A stretch of 43,703 nt of DNA from Candidatus Moraniibacteriota bacterium (GCA_026396255.1 JAPLXD010000013.1:1-43703), one strand, 5' to 3'; positions 7,759-16,489 are shown, counted from the first letter of the stretch. Numbers and translations: made by a program. The notes: generated by a model from the letters alone, not told the origin.

Positions 7759-8106
7759 ATGGAGCCCGGGTTGTATGATATCAACGGTAAGTTGGCTAAT
7801 AACCACCATGACAGACTTGACTTATTAAATGCGGTTATTCATGGCTCTCTCATGAAATTTTCCGTGTCCTATCCCTATAAAAAGGGCGATCTCGGGAGGG
7901 ACCAGGGAGAGTTTGCGTTGCATCTTCACACGCTCTCCAAGAGAAATCCGGGGAATCTTAAACCCGATGGAGGGCGTTGCGTATACTGTCTGTTCTTTGA
8001 GGGCCATTTGGTCAAAGTAAAAGGGACGCTACTTCTGGGAGGGAAGCGGGAAATCACGATGTGTTTTTGTCACAGCACCCACGACGGGAAAATCCTGGTG
8101 AAGTAA
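7759..8106 (+). CDS. Orphan small protein with strong ribosome binding site
   Basis: 115 residues, family not recognised. It is soluble, with C-V-Y-C in GGRCVYCLFFEGHL and C-F-C-H in ITMCFCHSTHDG, which together could bind a metal. Unlike most neighbours it has a canonical GGAGG 8 nt before the ATG (AAGGAGGTAGATTCATG) and a very strong intrinsic terminator of its own at 8154-8190, so it forms a self-contained cassette. The signals suggest high expression or a different origin. The product could equally be a small regulatory or stress protein. Confidence 0.7.
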   Translation: MEPGLYDINGKLANNHHDRLDLLNAVIHGSLMKFSVSYPYKKGDLGRDQGEFALHLHTLSKRNPGNLKPDGGRCVYCLFFEGHLVKVKGTLLLGGKREITMCFCHSTHDGKILVK

Positions 8107-8153
8107 AGAATTTAAACATCATCATCCTCAAATCTATTGGTTAAGAGGATACT

Positions 8154-8190
8154 AAACCCTGGTGGTTTCCACCAGGGTTTTATTTTATTG
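8154..8190. terminator. Strong intrinsic terminator shared by the orphan gene and pyrG
   Basis: AAACCCTGGTGG (8154-8165) pairs perfectly with CCACCAGGGTTT (8169-8180), a 12-bp stem with loop TTT, followed by TATTTTATTG. The pyrG stop codon (8180-8182, minus) touches the stem, so it can terminate both converging transcripts. Confidence 0.85.
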
Positions 8191-9805
8191 CACTCTTAAT
8201 AAACTCTTTGAAAAGTGGATGCGGATGAAGGGGTGAGGATTTGAATTCGGGGTGGAATTGGGTGCCGAGATGGAAGGGATGGGATTTTTTCGGCAGTTCG
8301 GCGATTTCCATCAGGCGGCCGTCGGGTGAGGTGCCGGAAAAAACGAGTCCCGCTTTTTCGAGCCGCGCGATATATTCCGGATTCACTTCCCAGCGATGGC
8401 GATGGCGTTCGGAGATGGACGGGGTTTTGTACGCGCCGAATGCGATAGTATTTTTCTTGAGTTTGGCGGGATAGGCTCCGAGCCGCATCGTCGCGCCATA
8501 GTTCTTGTCGGCGAGATTTTTTTTCTGCTCAGGCATAATGTCGATCACGGGATACTTGTTGTTGCGGTTTATCTCCGTGGTGTTCGCACCTTTCAATTTC
8601 AAAACATTCCGAGCATATTCAATGACGAGAAGCTGCATGCCGTAGCACAATCCGAAATACGGAATCTTGTTTTTGCGGCAAAACTCAATGGCTTTGAGCT
8701 TTCCTTCCACTCCCCGTTCTCCAAATCCGCCCGGCACAAGAATCCCCGCGTATTTTTTGAGCTCCCGGACTTTGGCCGGATTTTTTTCATATTCCTCGGC
8801 GTTCAGCCAGTCAATCTGGGGCTTTCGCTTGAAGGAATAGCAGGCGTGCTTCACGGCTTCGATGACGGAAATGTAGGCGTCAGACAAGACGAAATCACCC
8901 GTTCCGAAATATTTTCCCACAATGCCAATTTTGAGCGGTTTTTGGGAGTTTTTTATATTCTTCACCATGGCTTTCCATTTTATCAGATCCTTTTTTCTCG
9001 GCTTGAGTCCCAATTTTTCCATCAAGATTCCGCTCATATTGTCTTTTTCGAAGTTGACTGGCACTTCATAGACGGACTCGATATCCGGCGCGCTGATGAC
9101 GTCAATTTCGCGAAGATTGCAGTGGTCAGCCAACTTTTCTTTTCTTTTTTTGTCGAGAGCAATGGCGCTGCGGGCAATGATGATGTCCGGCTGGATCCCG
9201 GCGGCATTCAGAGACCGAACCGCATATTGGGTCGGCTTGGTTTTCATTTCTCCGACGGTCGAAGGGACGGGCAGAAAACTCACAAGGACGAAAAGAACAT
9301 CACCCTTGTTTTCAAGGCGCATCATCCGGCCGGCTTCCAAAAACAAGAGCCCTTGGTATTCGCCAAGCGTTCCGCCGATCTCCACAAGCATGATTTCGGC
9401 TTTCGCGCGTTTCTGGGCTTTTTTTATCCTCCGGATGATTTCCTTTGGGACATCCGGAACGACATCCACGCAGCGGCCGCCGTATCCCATGGCCCGTTCC
9501 CGGTCGATGATCGTCTTGTATACCATTCCGTTTGTCATATAGTTTTCCGCCGGCAAAGAAAAATTCATAAACCGTTCATAATTTCCCATATCCTGGTCCG
9601 TTTCCATCCCGCTATCCAAAACGAAAACCTCCCCGTGCTCGGTCGGATTCATTGTTCCCGCGTCAACGTTGAGATAGGGGTCGATTTTCATCGCCGAAAC
9701 GCGAAAACCCTTTGATTGGAGGATATTTCCAATCGAAGATGTGGCGATCCCTTTTCCGACGCCGCTCATCACTCCTCCTACGACGAAAATGTATTTTGGT
9801 TTCAT
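8180..9805 (-). CDS. pyrG: CTP synthase
   Basis: Converts UTP to CTP with ATP and glutamine. 541 residues: an N-terminal amidoligase domain (VVGGVMSGVGKGIATSS P-loop, KIDPYLNVDAGTMNPTEHGE, VFVLDSGMETDQDMGNYERF, EIGGTLGE) and a C-terminal class I glutaminase domain with nucleophile FGLCYGMQ, oxyanion GGFGERG and the His-Glu pair GTQFHPEF. The ATG at 9805 (MKPKYIFVVGG) fits the family better than 9817. The upstream 9806-9954 gap contains a palindromic element and the rplI terminator. Confidence 0.97.
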   Translation of the reverse strand: MKPKYIFVVGGVMSGVGKGIATSSIGNILQSKGFRVSAMKIDPYLNVDAGTMNPTEHGEVFVLDSGMETDQDMGNYERFMNFSLPAENYMTNGMVYKTIIDRERAMGYGGRCVDVVPDVPKEIIRRIKKAQKRAKAEIMLVEIGGTLGEYQGLLFLEAGRMMRLENKGDVLFVLVSFLPVPSTVGEMKTKPTQYAVRSLNAAGIQPDIIIARSAIALDKKRKEKLADHCNLREIDVISAPDIESVYEVPVNFEKDNMSGILMEKLGLKPRKKDLIKWKAMVKNIKNSQKPLKIGIVGKYFGTGDFVLSDAYISVIEAVKHACYSFKRKPQIDWLNAEEYEKNPAKVRELKKYAGILVPGGFGERGVEGKLKAIEFCRKNKIPYFGLCYGMQLLVIEYARNVLKLKGANTTEINRNNKYPVIDIMPEQKKNLADKNYGATMRLGAYPAKLKKNTIAFGAYKTPSISERHRHRWEVNPEYIARLEKAGLVFSGTSPDGRLMEIAELPKKSHPFHLGTQFHPEFKSSPLHPHPLFKEFIKSAIK

Positions 9806-9814
9806 GGATGCAGA

Positions 9815-9888
9815 CACGAATTCAACGAACGCGAGACGAATACAACTAAAATTTAGTTGTATTCGTGTTTATATTCGTTGTATTTGTG
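9815..9888. repeat. Nested inverted repeat of ACGAATACAAC units
   Basis: The inner arms ACGAATACAACTAAA (9836-9850) and TTTAGTTGTATTCGT (9852-9866) are perfect and separated by one base, giving a 31-nt palindrome. Outer arms CACGAATTCAACGAA (9815-9829) and TTCGTTGTATTTGTG (9874-9888) match at 13 of 15 positions and are made of the same unit. It looks like a mobile or amplified palindrome rather than a simple terminator. Confidence 0.75.
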
Positions 9889-9893
9889 TTTTT

Positions 9894-9928
9894 TAAAGAA
9901 AATAGAGGTGAAAAGATATCACCCCTAT
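9894..9928 (-). terminator. Intrinsic terminator of rplI
   Basis: On the minus strand ATAGGGGTGA (9928-9919) pairs with TCACCTCTAT (9911-9902) with one G-U pair and a 7-nt loop, followed by TTTTCTTTAAAAAA. It lies 26 nt past the rplI stop. Confidence 0.75.
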
Positions 9929-9954
9929 CCTTGAATTATTAAAAATCTGATACA

Positions 9955-10401
9955 CTAGACTTCTTCCGGTACCAGGATCACTTTGATATTGGCTTCCAGT
10001 CCGTGATCAAGCTCCAGTTTCACGTCATAGTCGCCGACCTCTTTGATCGGTTCTTCCAGTTTCACGTTTTTCGGATCAATTTTCAAACCTTCGTCCGCAA
10101 AAGTTTTGGCAATTGTTTTTTCATTGACTGATCCGAAAAGCGTCCCGTCTTTTTCCTTGACCTTGATAAATAGTTCTCTTCCGTCAAGCTGCTCGGCAAT
10201 TTTTTGGACCTCTGCCAGCTCAATCTGGTCTGACTTTGTCTTCTTTTCTTTTTTCAATTCGACTTCCTGAACGGCTTGTTCCGTCGCCGGTTTGACAAAA
10301 TTTTGCGGAATCAGAAAATTCCGGGCATAGCCTTCGGCTACCTCTTTGATTTCTCCCTCCCTGCCGAGTTTTTCGACATCCTTGAGCAAGACTACTTTCA
10401 T
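9955..10401 (-). CDS. rplI: Ribosomal protein bL9
   Basis: 148 residues: [20 protein letters not shown] with [15 protein letters not shown] is the bL9 N-terminal domain, joined by a long Glu/Lys helix to the C-terminal domain with [13 protein letters not shown]. bL9 is reported missing in several CPR lineages, so its presence helps narrow the taxon. A near-consensus promoter lies directly upstream, with only 6 nt between the -10 box and the ATG. Confidence 0.96.
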   Translation of the reverse strand: MKVVLLKDVEKLGREGEIKEVAEGYARNFLIPQNFVKPATEQAVQEVELKKEKKTKSDQIELAEVQKIAEQLDGRELFIKVKEKDGTLFGSVNEKTIAKTFADEGLKIDPKNVKLEEPIKEVGDYDVKLELDHGLEANIKVILVPEEV

Positions 10402-10407
10402 ATCCTA

Positions 10408-10436
10408 ATTATAATTTAATATTATTTTTGTGTCTA
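10408..10436 (-). promoter_or_regulatory. rplI promoter, probably leaderless
   Basis: On the minus strand TAGACA (10436-10431), a 17-nt spacer and TATAAT (10413-10408) precede TAGGAT and then the ATG at 10401. A transcription start 6-8 nt after the -10 would coincide with the start codon. Confidence 0.65.
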
Positions 10437-10440
10437 TCCC

Positions 10441-11697
10441 CTACTTTATTTCTCCCCGGACGACCTCAAGCGCCTTGTCCATTTGCGGGTCGCGGTTGTT
10501 GTTGTAATCAGCGTCAGTGAGGTCGACATCAATGGTGGGATCGATGCCTTTTTCCATTATATAATCGCCGTTTGGAGTGAGCCAGCGGGCAATGGTGACG
10601 CGCAAATTCGATCCCCCGGAAAGCTTTTCAAGTTCCTGGACTGATCCCTTTCCGAATGTTTTTTTGCCGATTAGGGAAGTCCCCAGATCATCCCGCAATG
10701 CGCCGCCGGTGATTTCCGAGGCACTGGCGCTCCCGCTGTTCACGAGAACGGTCACGGGTATGCCGTTCAAAATATCGCCTCCGCGGGCATCGTATTCCTT
10801 TTTGCCTCCTCCGCGTTCCTCTTCGGAAACAACCACTTTTCCGGCCGGAATGAATTTTGAGGACACTTCAACCGCTGCCTCCAAATATCCCCCGGGATTG
10901 TTGCGCAGATCAAGGATGATGCCCTTGGCTTTTTGCGATACGACTTGGCTGGCAATTTGGTTCATTCCTGAAATAGTATCATCTCCAAATTCCGAAATCT
11001 TGATAACAGCGATGTTGTTGTCCTTCCATTCCAAGGTGACGCTTTTCACATTGATCTGATCGCGGGTGATTTTTACTTCGACCGGATTATTGCTTTTGTC
11101 GTGCAGAATCGTGAGAGAAATGTCCGTTCCTTTCGGTCCGCGAATTGTGCTTACGGCTTCGTCGATGGTCATATCGGTCGTGAGCTTGTCGCCGACTTTC
11201 AATATTTTGTCGCCCGCTTTGAGTCCGGCTTTTTCGGCGGGTGAACCAGCGAGCGGGGAAATAACGGTCAGAATATCGTTTTTCATCCCGATTTCCACGC
11301 CGATTCCCTCGAATGTTCCTCCAAGCTGTTGAGAAAATTGCTGGCTTTCCGCGGGATCCATGAAACTCGAAAATGGGTCGCCGATTGATTTCACCATCCC
11401 GGAAATTGCGCCATAGATCATTTTTTGATGGTCAATCTTTGTCGTGTCGACATACTTGTCATTGAGCAGGTTCCAGGCTTCCCAGAAAAGGCTGAAATCG
11501 ACGTTTTGAGGCTGATCTTTGCCGCTTCCTTTCGCCAGCAGGCTTTCAATGGTGTTTGAGCTGGCAGATTTTGAAGATAAATGCTTGTCATAAAAAGTGC
11601 CCGCGAAGAAACTGACACACACAAGTATGACAATAGCAAACGTTTTGAAATAACTTCGGATTTTTTTTGGCTTTTGGCTGCTGGTCTCTGGTTCCAT
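10441..11697 (-). CDS. ctpA: C-terminal processing peptidase (S41 family, CtpA/Prc-like)
   Basis: 418 residues, anchored by one N-terminal membrane segment (FKTFAIVILVCVSFFAGTFY), with the rest outside the membrane. It has an S41 N-terminal helical region (FSLFWEAWNLLNDKYVDT), a PDZ domain (IGVEIGMKNDILTVISPLAG, GLKAGDKILKVG), and the catalytic Ser in VNSGSASASEITGGAL with the Lys in GKKTFGKGSVQ. Such proteases trim exported or envelope proteins. The ATG at 11697 (MEPETSSQKPKK) was preferred over a TTG at 11718. It ends the minus half of the glycan locus and is preceded by the GT2 gene at a 23-nt gap. Confidence 0.93.
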   Translation of the reverse strand: MEPETSSQKPKKIRSYFKTFAIVILVCVSFFAGTFYDKHLSSKSASSNTIESLLAKGSGKDQPQNVDFSLFWEAWNLLNDKYVDTTKIDHQKMIYGAISGMVKSIGDPFSSFMDPAESQQFSQQLGGTFEGIGVEIGMKNDILTVISPLAGSPAEKAGLKAGDKILKVGDKLTTDMTIDEAVSTIRGPKGTDISLTILHDKSNNPVEVKITRDQINVKSVTLEWKDNNIAVIKISEFGDDTISGMNQIASQVVSQKAKGIILDLRNNPGGYLEAAVEVSSKFIPAGKVVVSEEERGGGKKEYDARGGDILNGIPVTVLVNSGSASASEITGGALRDDLGTSLIGKKTFGKGSVQELEKLSGGSNLRVTIARWLTPNGDYIMEKGIDPTIDVDLTDADYNNNRDPQMDKALEVVRGEIK

Positions 11698-11720
11698 ATT
11701 GATAGGCTTTAAGTTCAAAA

Positions 11721-12548
11721 TTAATTATTTTCGACATGCGGGTTTGGCTTTCCTCTATATTTCCAAAAATATTTCATTACACTCTGGATATGGTTTCTCG
11801 TTAGTCTATTGAATGCGGCTTTCAGGAGGCCTTGGCTGGCGGATCCCTTTCGATGATAGTGAAACATTTGCGCAAAAGGATAATACATAACCTTATACTT
11901 ATTTTCCCAAAACCGCCTGCACCAATCAACATCTTCAAAATACATAAAGAAAGTTCTGTCCATCAACCCAACTTTTCCAACAGCTTTTCTCGAAGTCATC
12001 ATTGCGGATCCCATAACCCAGTCCACGTCCATCGGCTTATCGTGATCTCTGCCTTTATACAAAAAATAATTTATTCTTTTTTGAGCAAATTTTAGTTTCC
12101 CTAAAAATGTTCTTCGATACAAAATTATCAACGGAGTATAAAATCTGAAGCAGGAAAATTGGAATTTGCCGTCAAAATTCAACAGCTTCGGACCAATGAT
12201 TCCAACCGTTGGGTTGTTTTTCAAATATTCAAGCAAAATATCCGCGGATTTGTTCTTTATTACGATATCATCGTTCAGAATAAGATAATAGCTCCCTTTT
12301 GCATGCTCAATTCCTTCGTTTACCAATCCCAAAAAACCGAGATTGTCCTTATGGGGAAAAAATCTAATCTCCGAAAAATCTTCGCGCATCATCATTTCCA
12401 AATCTTCCTCCGTGGAGCTGTCGAGGACTAAAATTTCATAATTGTCGCAAAGAACGTTTTTTTTGAGCGATTCGAGGCAAAGCCGCAGTACAGCCGGATT
12501 TTTGTAGCTGGTTATTATTATGGATAACTCCGGATTTCGGCTGTTCAT
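11721..12548 (-). CDS. Family 2 glycosyltransferase (rhamnosyltransferase-like)
   Basis: 275 residues, a cytosolic GT-A fold enzyme. LSIIITSYKNPAVLRLCLES starts the Rossmann part, EILVLDSSTEED holds the nucleotide-binding Asp, YYLILNDDIVI is the DxD-like metal site, DVDWVMGSAMMTSR contains the acceptor-side W-V-x-G-A/S pattern, and FFMYFEDVDWCRRF is the E-D-x-D catalytic-base region. This layout is that of WbbL/rhamnosyltransferase-type GT2 enzymes; the sugar cannot be told from sequence. Only 2 nt separate it from the upstream LCP gene. Confidence 0.88.
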   Translation of the reverse strand: MNSRNPELSIIITSYKNPAVLRLCLESLKKNVLCDNYEILVLDSSTEEDLEMMMREDFSEIRFFPHKDNLGFLGLVNEGIEHAKGSYYLILNDDIVIKNKSADILLEYLKNNPTVGIIGPKLLNFDGKFQFSCFRFYTPLIILYRRTFLGKLKFAQKRINYFLYKGRDHDKPMDVDWVMGSAMMTSRKAVGKVGLMDRTFFMYFEDVDWCRRFWENKYKVMYYPFAQMFHYHRKGSASQGLLKAAFNRLTRNHIQSVMKYFWKYRGKPNPHVENN

Positions 12549-12550
12549 TA

Positions 12551-13606
12551 TTATTGAAAAATATTTCGACAGGCTTCGCGGATCTTGTCATAGTTTCCGC
12601 CGGCGGGCAGCAATATATATGTTTTTCCGTCCGGCGTATCGGCTTTTGAGGCGTTAAGCAAACCTTCAGAAGACGTATCGAAAACTTTCTGTTTTATCTG
12701 GGGATCATGCAGATTGTTGGCCAAATCAAAAAACTTTTTCATTTCGGATGCGTCCATATCCGCCCGGACGTCATCTCCCAAGATATTCAAAATATTGTTC
12801 ACTTTTCCAAAGTCGGAAAGCGTTCCAATGCTCAGCATTTTGTCCTTGAGGGCGATCAAAACCTGTTGCTGGCGCTTAGCTCTTTCAAAATCGGACGAAG
12901 CGTAGCGTGCCCGGGTGAAGAAAAGCGCTTTTGATCCGTCAAGATGATTTTTTCCGGCCGGAAGGGAAAAATTGGCCGCTTCCTCGCCTTCAAACTGCTT
13001 CGGTTCGGAAAAAGGCTGGTCGAGATACACGTCTACGCCTCCCAGTTTGTCTATAAGCTCCGTAAAGCCCTTAAAATCAATTCTCACGACGTAGTGCATT
13101 TGAAGACCCGTCACATCGCTCACAACCTGCTTCATCATTTCCATACCTTTTCCGTCATCTTTTCCTTCGTATAGTGCATTGATGGCGTTTATTTTGCTTT
13201 GGCTGGAAGATCCCGGATCCTGGACATAGAGATCCCGAGGAACCGAAATGAGAGCCACCTTGTTTTCCTGCGGCCGGATAGCTGCCACCATGATCGAGTC
13301 AGCCAAAAGTCCTCCGCCCGGCATATTACTTCCGCGCATACCGAGGAGAAGGACGTTTATCTGTCCCTGGTTTTGTCCCTGCAGCTGGCCTGATGGGACG
13401 CCGGGGATGCTTTTCCAAAGGCTTGAAAAAAATCCATCTTTCGTTGAAATTTTGCTCAAAGTTGTTCCGGTCTTATACATTGCCCACCCGCCGGTTGCCG
13501 CTCCAAGAATCAAAATAACAAGCAAAACCTTAATCCAAATTTTCTGGTAGAATCTTTTTTTGCGGTTTGAACCGCTCGCTGATTTTGATCTTGAAAAAAT
13601 CCCCAT
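12551..13606 (-). CDS. LytR-CpsA-Psr (LCP) family glycopolymer transferase
   Basis: 351 residues: a short basic cytoplasmic N-terminus, a single membrane segment (KIWIKVLLVILILGAATGGW) and an extracellular LCP domain. Signature parts are INVLLLGMRG, LLADSIMVAAIRPQENKVAL, ISVPRDLYVQ with the Arg that binds the lipid pyrophosphate, YVVRIDFKGFTELIDKLGGV, and the FTRARYASSDFERAKRQQQV segment. LCP enzymes move undecaprenyl-linked glycans onto the wall or a protein. This links the flanking glycosyltransferases to an envelope glycopolymer. The ATG at 13606 was chosen over a TTG at 13621. Confidence 0.93.
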   Translation of the reverse strand: MGIFSRSKSASGSNRKKRFYQKIWIKVLLVILILGAATGGWAMYKTGTTLSKISTKDGFFSSLWKSIPGVPSGQLQGQNQGQINVLLLGMRGSNMPGGGLLADSIMVAAIRPQENKVALISVPRDLYVQDPGSSSQSKINAINALYEGKDDGKGMEMMKQVVSDVTGLQMHYVVRIDFKGFTELIDKLGGVDVYLDQPFSEPKQFEGEEAANFSLPAGKNHLDGSKALFFTRARYASSDFERAKRQQQVLIALKDKMLSIGTLSDFGKVNNILNILGDDVRADMDASEMKKFFDLANNLHDPQIKQKVFDTSSEGLLNASKADTPDGKTYILLPAGGNYDKIREACRNIFQ

Positions 13607-13651
13607 AAATATTGAATACAAACAAAAAGAGGCGGATTGAAATCCTCAATG

Positions 13652-13680
13652 AGTATAGTATACCATTTTCCGATTGGCAA
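13652..13680 (-). promoter_or_regulatory. Promoter upstream of the LCP gene
   Basis: On the minus strand TTGCCA (13680-13675), 17 nt, TATACT (13657-13652), also with TGGTATAC just before the -10. It can start an LCP-GT2-ctpA transcript independent of the upstream glycan genes. Confidence 0.55.
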
Positions 13681-13691
13681 TACAAAAAAAT

Positions 13692-14855
13692 TCAGCTCGC
13701 AAGACTGGAGTAAATCTTCAATATTTTTTCCGCGTTTTTTTGCCAGGTGTAAGTTTTGGCGACTTCAGTCCCCTTTTTGATCAAATTCTTTCGCAGATTT
13801 TCGTCTGACAAAATTTCTTGGATTTTTCGGGCGAATTCTTCGGATTTTTTCGGATCGCAAAATAGCGCTGCGTCCTTGCCGATCTCGCGAAGAACCGGAA
13901 TGTCAGAGCAGACAACCGGCGTCTCGGCGGCCATGGCTTCGATGATTGGAATTCCAAAGCCTTCGTATAGTGATGGAAAAACAAAGCAGCTTGCCAGTTT
14001 GAACAAAGCCGGCTTGTCTTCCTCGTCGATCCAGCCGGGGAAAATAATTTTGTCTTCGAGATGAAATTTTTCAATTGCCTCGTCGATTTTCGGATCAAAA
14101 TTACGCGCCTTGCGGTTTCCGGCGAGAATAAGAGGAGTATCCAAATCTCTCATTGCCTCAATCAAAACAGGAATATTTTTTCTCGGCTGAAGCGTGCCTA
14201 TATATAGTATGTATTTTGTATCTGGTATTTTGTATCTGGTATTGATTTTTTTGATTTCATCAGTAGAATATTTTTTGTTAAATCGGCTAAAGTCTACTCC
14301 ATTGTACGCGCAAGCAACTTTTTCCGGAGGAATTTTGTAAAATTCAACGATATTTTTTTTCTCACTTTCTGAGACAGCGATAATCTTGTTTGCCCTGCGA
14401 ATACTTCTCGGAATCAAATTTCTCAAAAAAAACAAATCGGATTTCCGGATATATTCAGGAAAATAATTGAAAGAAATATCGTGGATGGTCAAAACCAGTT
14501 TGATTTCCGCCTCTCCGGCGGATCGCCGATGAGGCGATTTCGGCAGCCAAAACGGCGCGATGTATTGCGTATGAAAAACATCAACGGTATTTTTTTTGAG
14601 ATAATGCGGGAGTGCCCACAAATTCCACCAAAAACGGTTGGGGCAGTTGATAAAAATAACTTTGAAATTGTCGGCTAGTTTCAATTTATCAATTTCGGTT
14701 TTTAGCTCTTGATTCTTTTGGGGGTCTCGGTCGGTGAAGAGAAAATATTCATTTTTGCTATCCATTTCCGCCAAGTTTTTCACCAAATTGAAAAACACCG
14801 CTTCATCGCCGGTTCTTTTTTTGCCGATCATTCGGATATCAATGCCGATTTTCAT
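13692..14855 (-). CDS. Family 4 glycosyltransferase carrying two repeat-derived insertions
   Basis: 387 residues with GT-B fold. The N-terminal MKIGIDIRMIGKKRTGDEAV and DVFHTQYIAPFW, then KLVLTIHDISFNYFPE and KIIAVSESEKKNI, followed by the C-terminal YILYIGTLQPRKNIPVLIEA, FPSLYEGFGIPIIEAMAAET (E-x7-E motif) define a GT4 (mannosyl/glucosyl transferase type). Start 14855 fits the family; the longer frame to 15143 runs into the O-antigen ligase gene. Two segments are encoded by palindromic or tandem repeats: KSPHRRSAGEAE (14507-14538) before KLVLTIHD, and TRYKIPDTKY (14199-14244) before the ILYIGTLQ strand. Both keep the frame and lie in loops. Confidence 0.9.
   Translation of the reverse strand: MKIGIDIRMIGKKRTGDEAVFFNLVKNLAEMDSKNEYFLFTDRDPQKNQELKTEIDKLKLADNFKVIFINCPNRFWWNLWALPHYLKKNTVDVFHTQYIAPFWLPKSPHRRSAGEAEIKLVLTIHDISFNYFPEYIRKSDLFFLRNLIPRSIRRANKIIAVSESEKKNIVEFYKIPPEKVACAYNGVDFSRFNKKYSTDEIKKINTRYKIPDTKYILYIGTLQPRKNIPVLIEAMRDLDTPLILAGNRKARNFDPKIDEAIEKFHLEDKIIFPGWIDEEDKPALFKLASCFVFPSLYEGFGIPIIEAMAAETPVVCSDIPVLREIGKDAALFCDPKKSEEFARKIQEILSDENLRKNLIKKGTEVAKTYTWQKNAEKILKIYSSLAS
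14199..14244. repeat. In-frame AT-rich tandem repeat inside a glycosyltransferase gene
   Basis: Two tandem copies of the 14-nt unit TTTTGTATCTGGTA followed by related TATATAGTATG sequence. The same unit fills the iscS-iscU gap (734-816). Here it encodes TRYKIPDTKYI in the linker between the two GT-B domains. Confidence 0.7.
14507..14538. repeat. In-frame double-hairpin repeat (CCGCC/GGCGG + ATCGCC/GGCGAT)
   Basis: Two adjacent stems: CCGCC-TCTCC-GGCGG (14507-14521) and ATCGCC-GATGA-GGCGAT (14522-14538). The same architecture with identical spacing occurs at 36606-36637. Here it encodes part of the SPHRRSAGEA loop of the glycosyltransferase. Confidence 0.75.
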
Positions 14856-14875
14856 AGTTTTTTCGCTCGCTTTCT

Positions 14876-16489
14876 TTATTGCTTTATATAAATAAAACTT
14901 ACAAGTATTCCTATTCCCAGCCAAAGCAGTCCCATCAGGAGTCCGGCGTTGAACAAATTTGGAATTATCAGCGCGAATATTCCAAGTGTCAGAAATATGT
15001 TGAGCGATTTTTCGAGATCGTCTCCCGCGACCGGGCAGCCGAAAAATTTGTTCAGTGGGCAGATCGGAGAAATTCTTCGGAAAGCATAAACAAATAAATA
15101 ACCGAAAATAACCACAAACGCAATCAATCCCAAAATCCCGCAACTCGCCCAGATTTGGAGAAAGATATTGCTTTCATTGAGTCCCGCTCCTCGCTCATCG
15201 GAGCCGAGCGACTGGGTGATTGTTCCAAATCCCACGCCGAGAAGCGGATGTTCGCGAATGATCTCAAAACTTTTTTTGTAGATTTGGCTGCGAGTCATCA
15301 CATTCGGATCTTTGCGGAAAATTTCAGTGACAACTTTTCCTTGCGATTTATACAACTCAATTTCTTCGAGGTTGATGAACTTGCAACTGTAGCTTGCCAA
15401 TTCGTCGGTGCTGGCGATTGTTGGCGGAATGTTCGAACTGCTGTCGCAGGCAACGGTGATCTTTTGCTCGTTGGTTGCGGCGGATCGAGCGCGGTCAAAT
15501 ATGTCGAATTTGGAAAGTTTTCCAAAATGAATCGCGGCGAGAGAGATCAAGGAAAGTAAAATAATTATCGTCAAATTATAGGCAAATTTTCGGAGCGTAA
15601 AGCTTGTTCTGATTTCGCTTTTTCTGTACAAACTGAAAACGAGCCAGAAGAAAATGACTGCGGCGGCGCCAATCCAGGCGGAACGGGAAAGCGTGAGGGT
15701 TAGCAAGGTTAAATTGAGAAATATCATTATATATAAGGCATATTTGGCTATTGTGGTCTTCGCTTTGGATAATGTCATCAAAAAGAGAATAGCCAGCGCG
15801 AAACACAAAAAAATTCCCAGCCAATCGGCTTCGGTGAAAGTGGAATTGGGACGGCCGAACATCACTTCAAGTGAACGCGCGCCGAATTTGTCGGCGAAGA
15901 CCTGCCAAAATCCATAGAATATCACGACCAAATTTGAGCCAATGAAAAAATACGCGGCCTCAATGAAATCTTTTCTATCACGCAAAAAATTGCGAGCGAT
16001 ATAATAAAGGACAGCAAAAGAAAATAAAATTAAATCAATTTTCAGGCTGATATTTTTATTTGGGGAATTTACGAGAGACAAAAAACTCAACGGCACGAGT
16101 AAAAAAATGAGCCAATCAAGCCAAGTTGGTTTCAGAAACTGGAAATTCAATCTTTTGACAAACCAAAGGATGATAACGGCGATGGCGAGAATCGCACCCG
16201 CAAACTGATACGGCCGCAATTGGATCGGCAAAAATCCCGAAGCGAAAATCACATTCTCGAGCGGCACGAGCGAAACGAAAAGCAAAAATATCCATCGCGG
16301 GCGGTACAACGCGACCAGAAGTGTGAGAATTGAAATGAAAACAAAATCCCCTGTTCCGAGAGGCAGCTTGCTCTTGTTTTGCAAAACAATCAGCGCCAAT
16401 CCCAGCAGCACGCTGAAAATCCAGAGGATGGAAACCTCCTTCTTGAGGATATTTTTTATATTTTCGAAAAAGTTTTCAAAACTATCCAT
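14876..16489 (-). CDS. O-antigen ligase/polymerase-like membrane protein (Wzy_C family)
   Basis: 537 residues with about ten or more membrane segments and a large periplasmic/extracellular loop in the C-terminal third. The loop leads into REHPLLGVGFGTITQS, the H-P-x-x-G-x-G-x-G motif of the WaaL/Wzy superfamily, followed by ESNIFLQIWASCGILGLIAF. Such proteins polymerise lipid-linked glycan units or ligate them to an acceptor. The ATG at 16489 overlaps the upstream NUDIX stop by 8 nt, suggesting translational coupling. With LCP and flippase nearby, polymerisation of a lipid-linked glycan is the most natural role. Confidence 0.85.
   Translation of the reverse strand: MDSFENFFENIKNILKKEVSILWIFSVLLGLALIVLQNKSKLPLGTGDFVFISILTLLVALYRPRWIFLLFVSLVPLENVIFASGFLPIQLRPYQFAGAILAIAVIILWFVKRLNFQFLKPTWLDWLIFLLVPLSFLSLVNSPNKNISLKIDLILFSFAVLYYIARNFLRDRKDFIEAAYFFIGSNLVVIFYGFWQVFADKFGARSLEVMFGRPNSTFTEADWLGIFLCFALAILFLMTLSKAKTTIAKYALYIMIFLNLTLLTLTLSRSAWIGAAAVIFFWLVFSLYRKSEIRTSFTLRKFAYNLTIIILLSLISLAAIHFGKLSKFDIFDRARSAATNEQKITVACDSSSNIPPTIASTDELASYSCKFINLEEIELYKSQGKVVTEIFRKDPNVMTRSQIYKKSFEIIREHPLLGVGFGTITQSLGSDERGAGLNESNIFLQIWASCGILGLIAFVVIFGYLFVYAFRRISPICPLNKFFGCPVAGDDLEKSLNIFLTLGIFALIIPNLFNAGLLMGLLWLGIGILVSFIYIKQ

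Noticed and set aside
7759-8106. Toxin or antitoxin gene
   Set aside because: No partner gene overlaps or adjoins it and no toxin motif is visible.
8396-9715. A 439-codon plus-strand open frame antisense to pyrG
   Set aside because: The minus frame is a complete CTP synthase with all catalytic motifs; the plus frame has no recognisable motif and is a codon-bias shadow.
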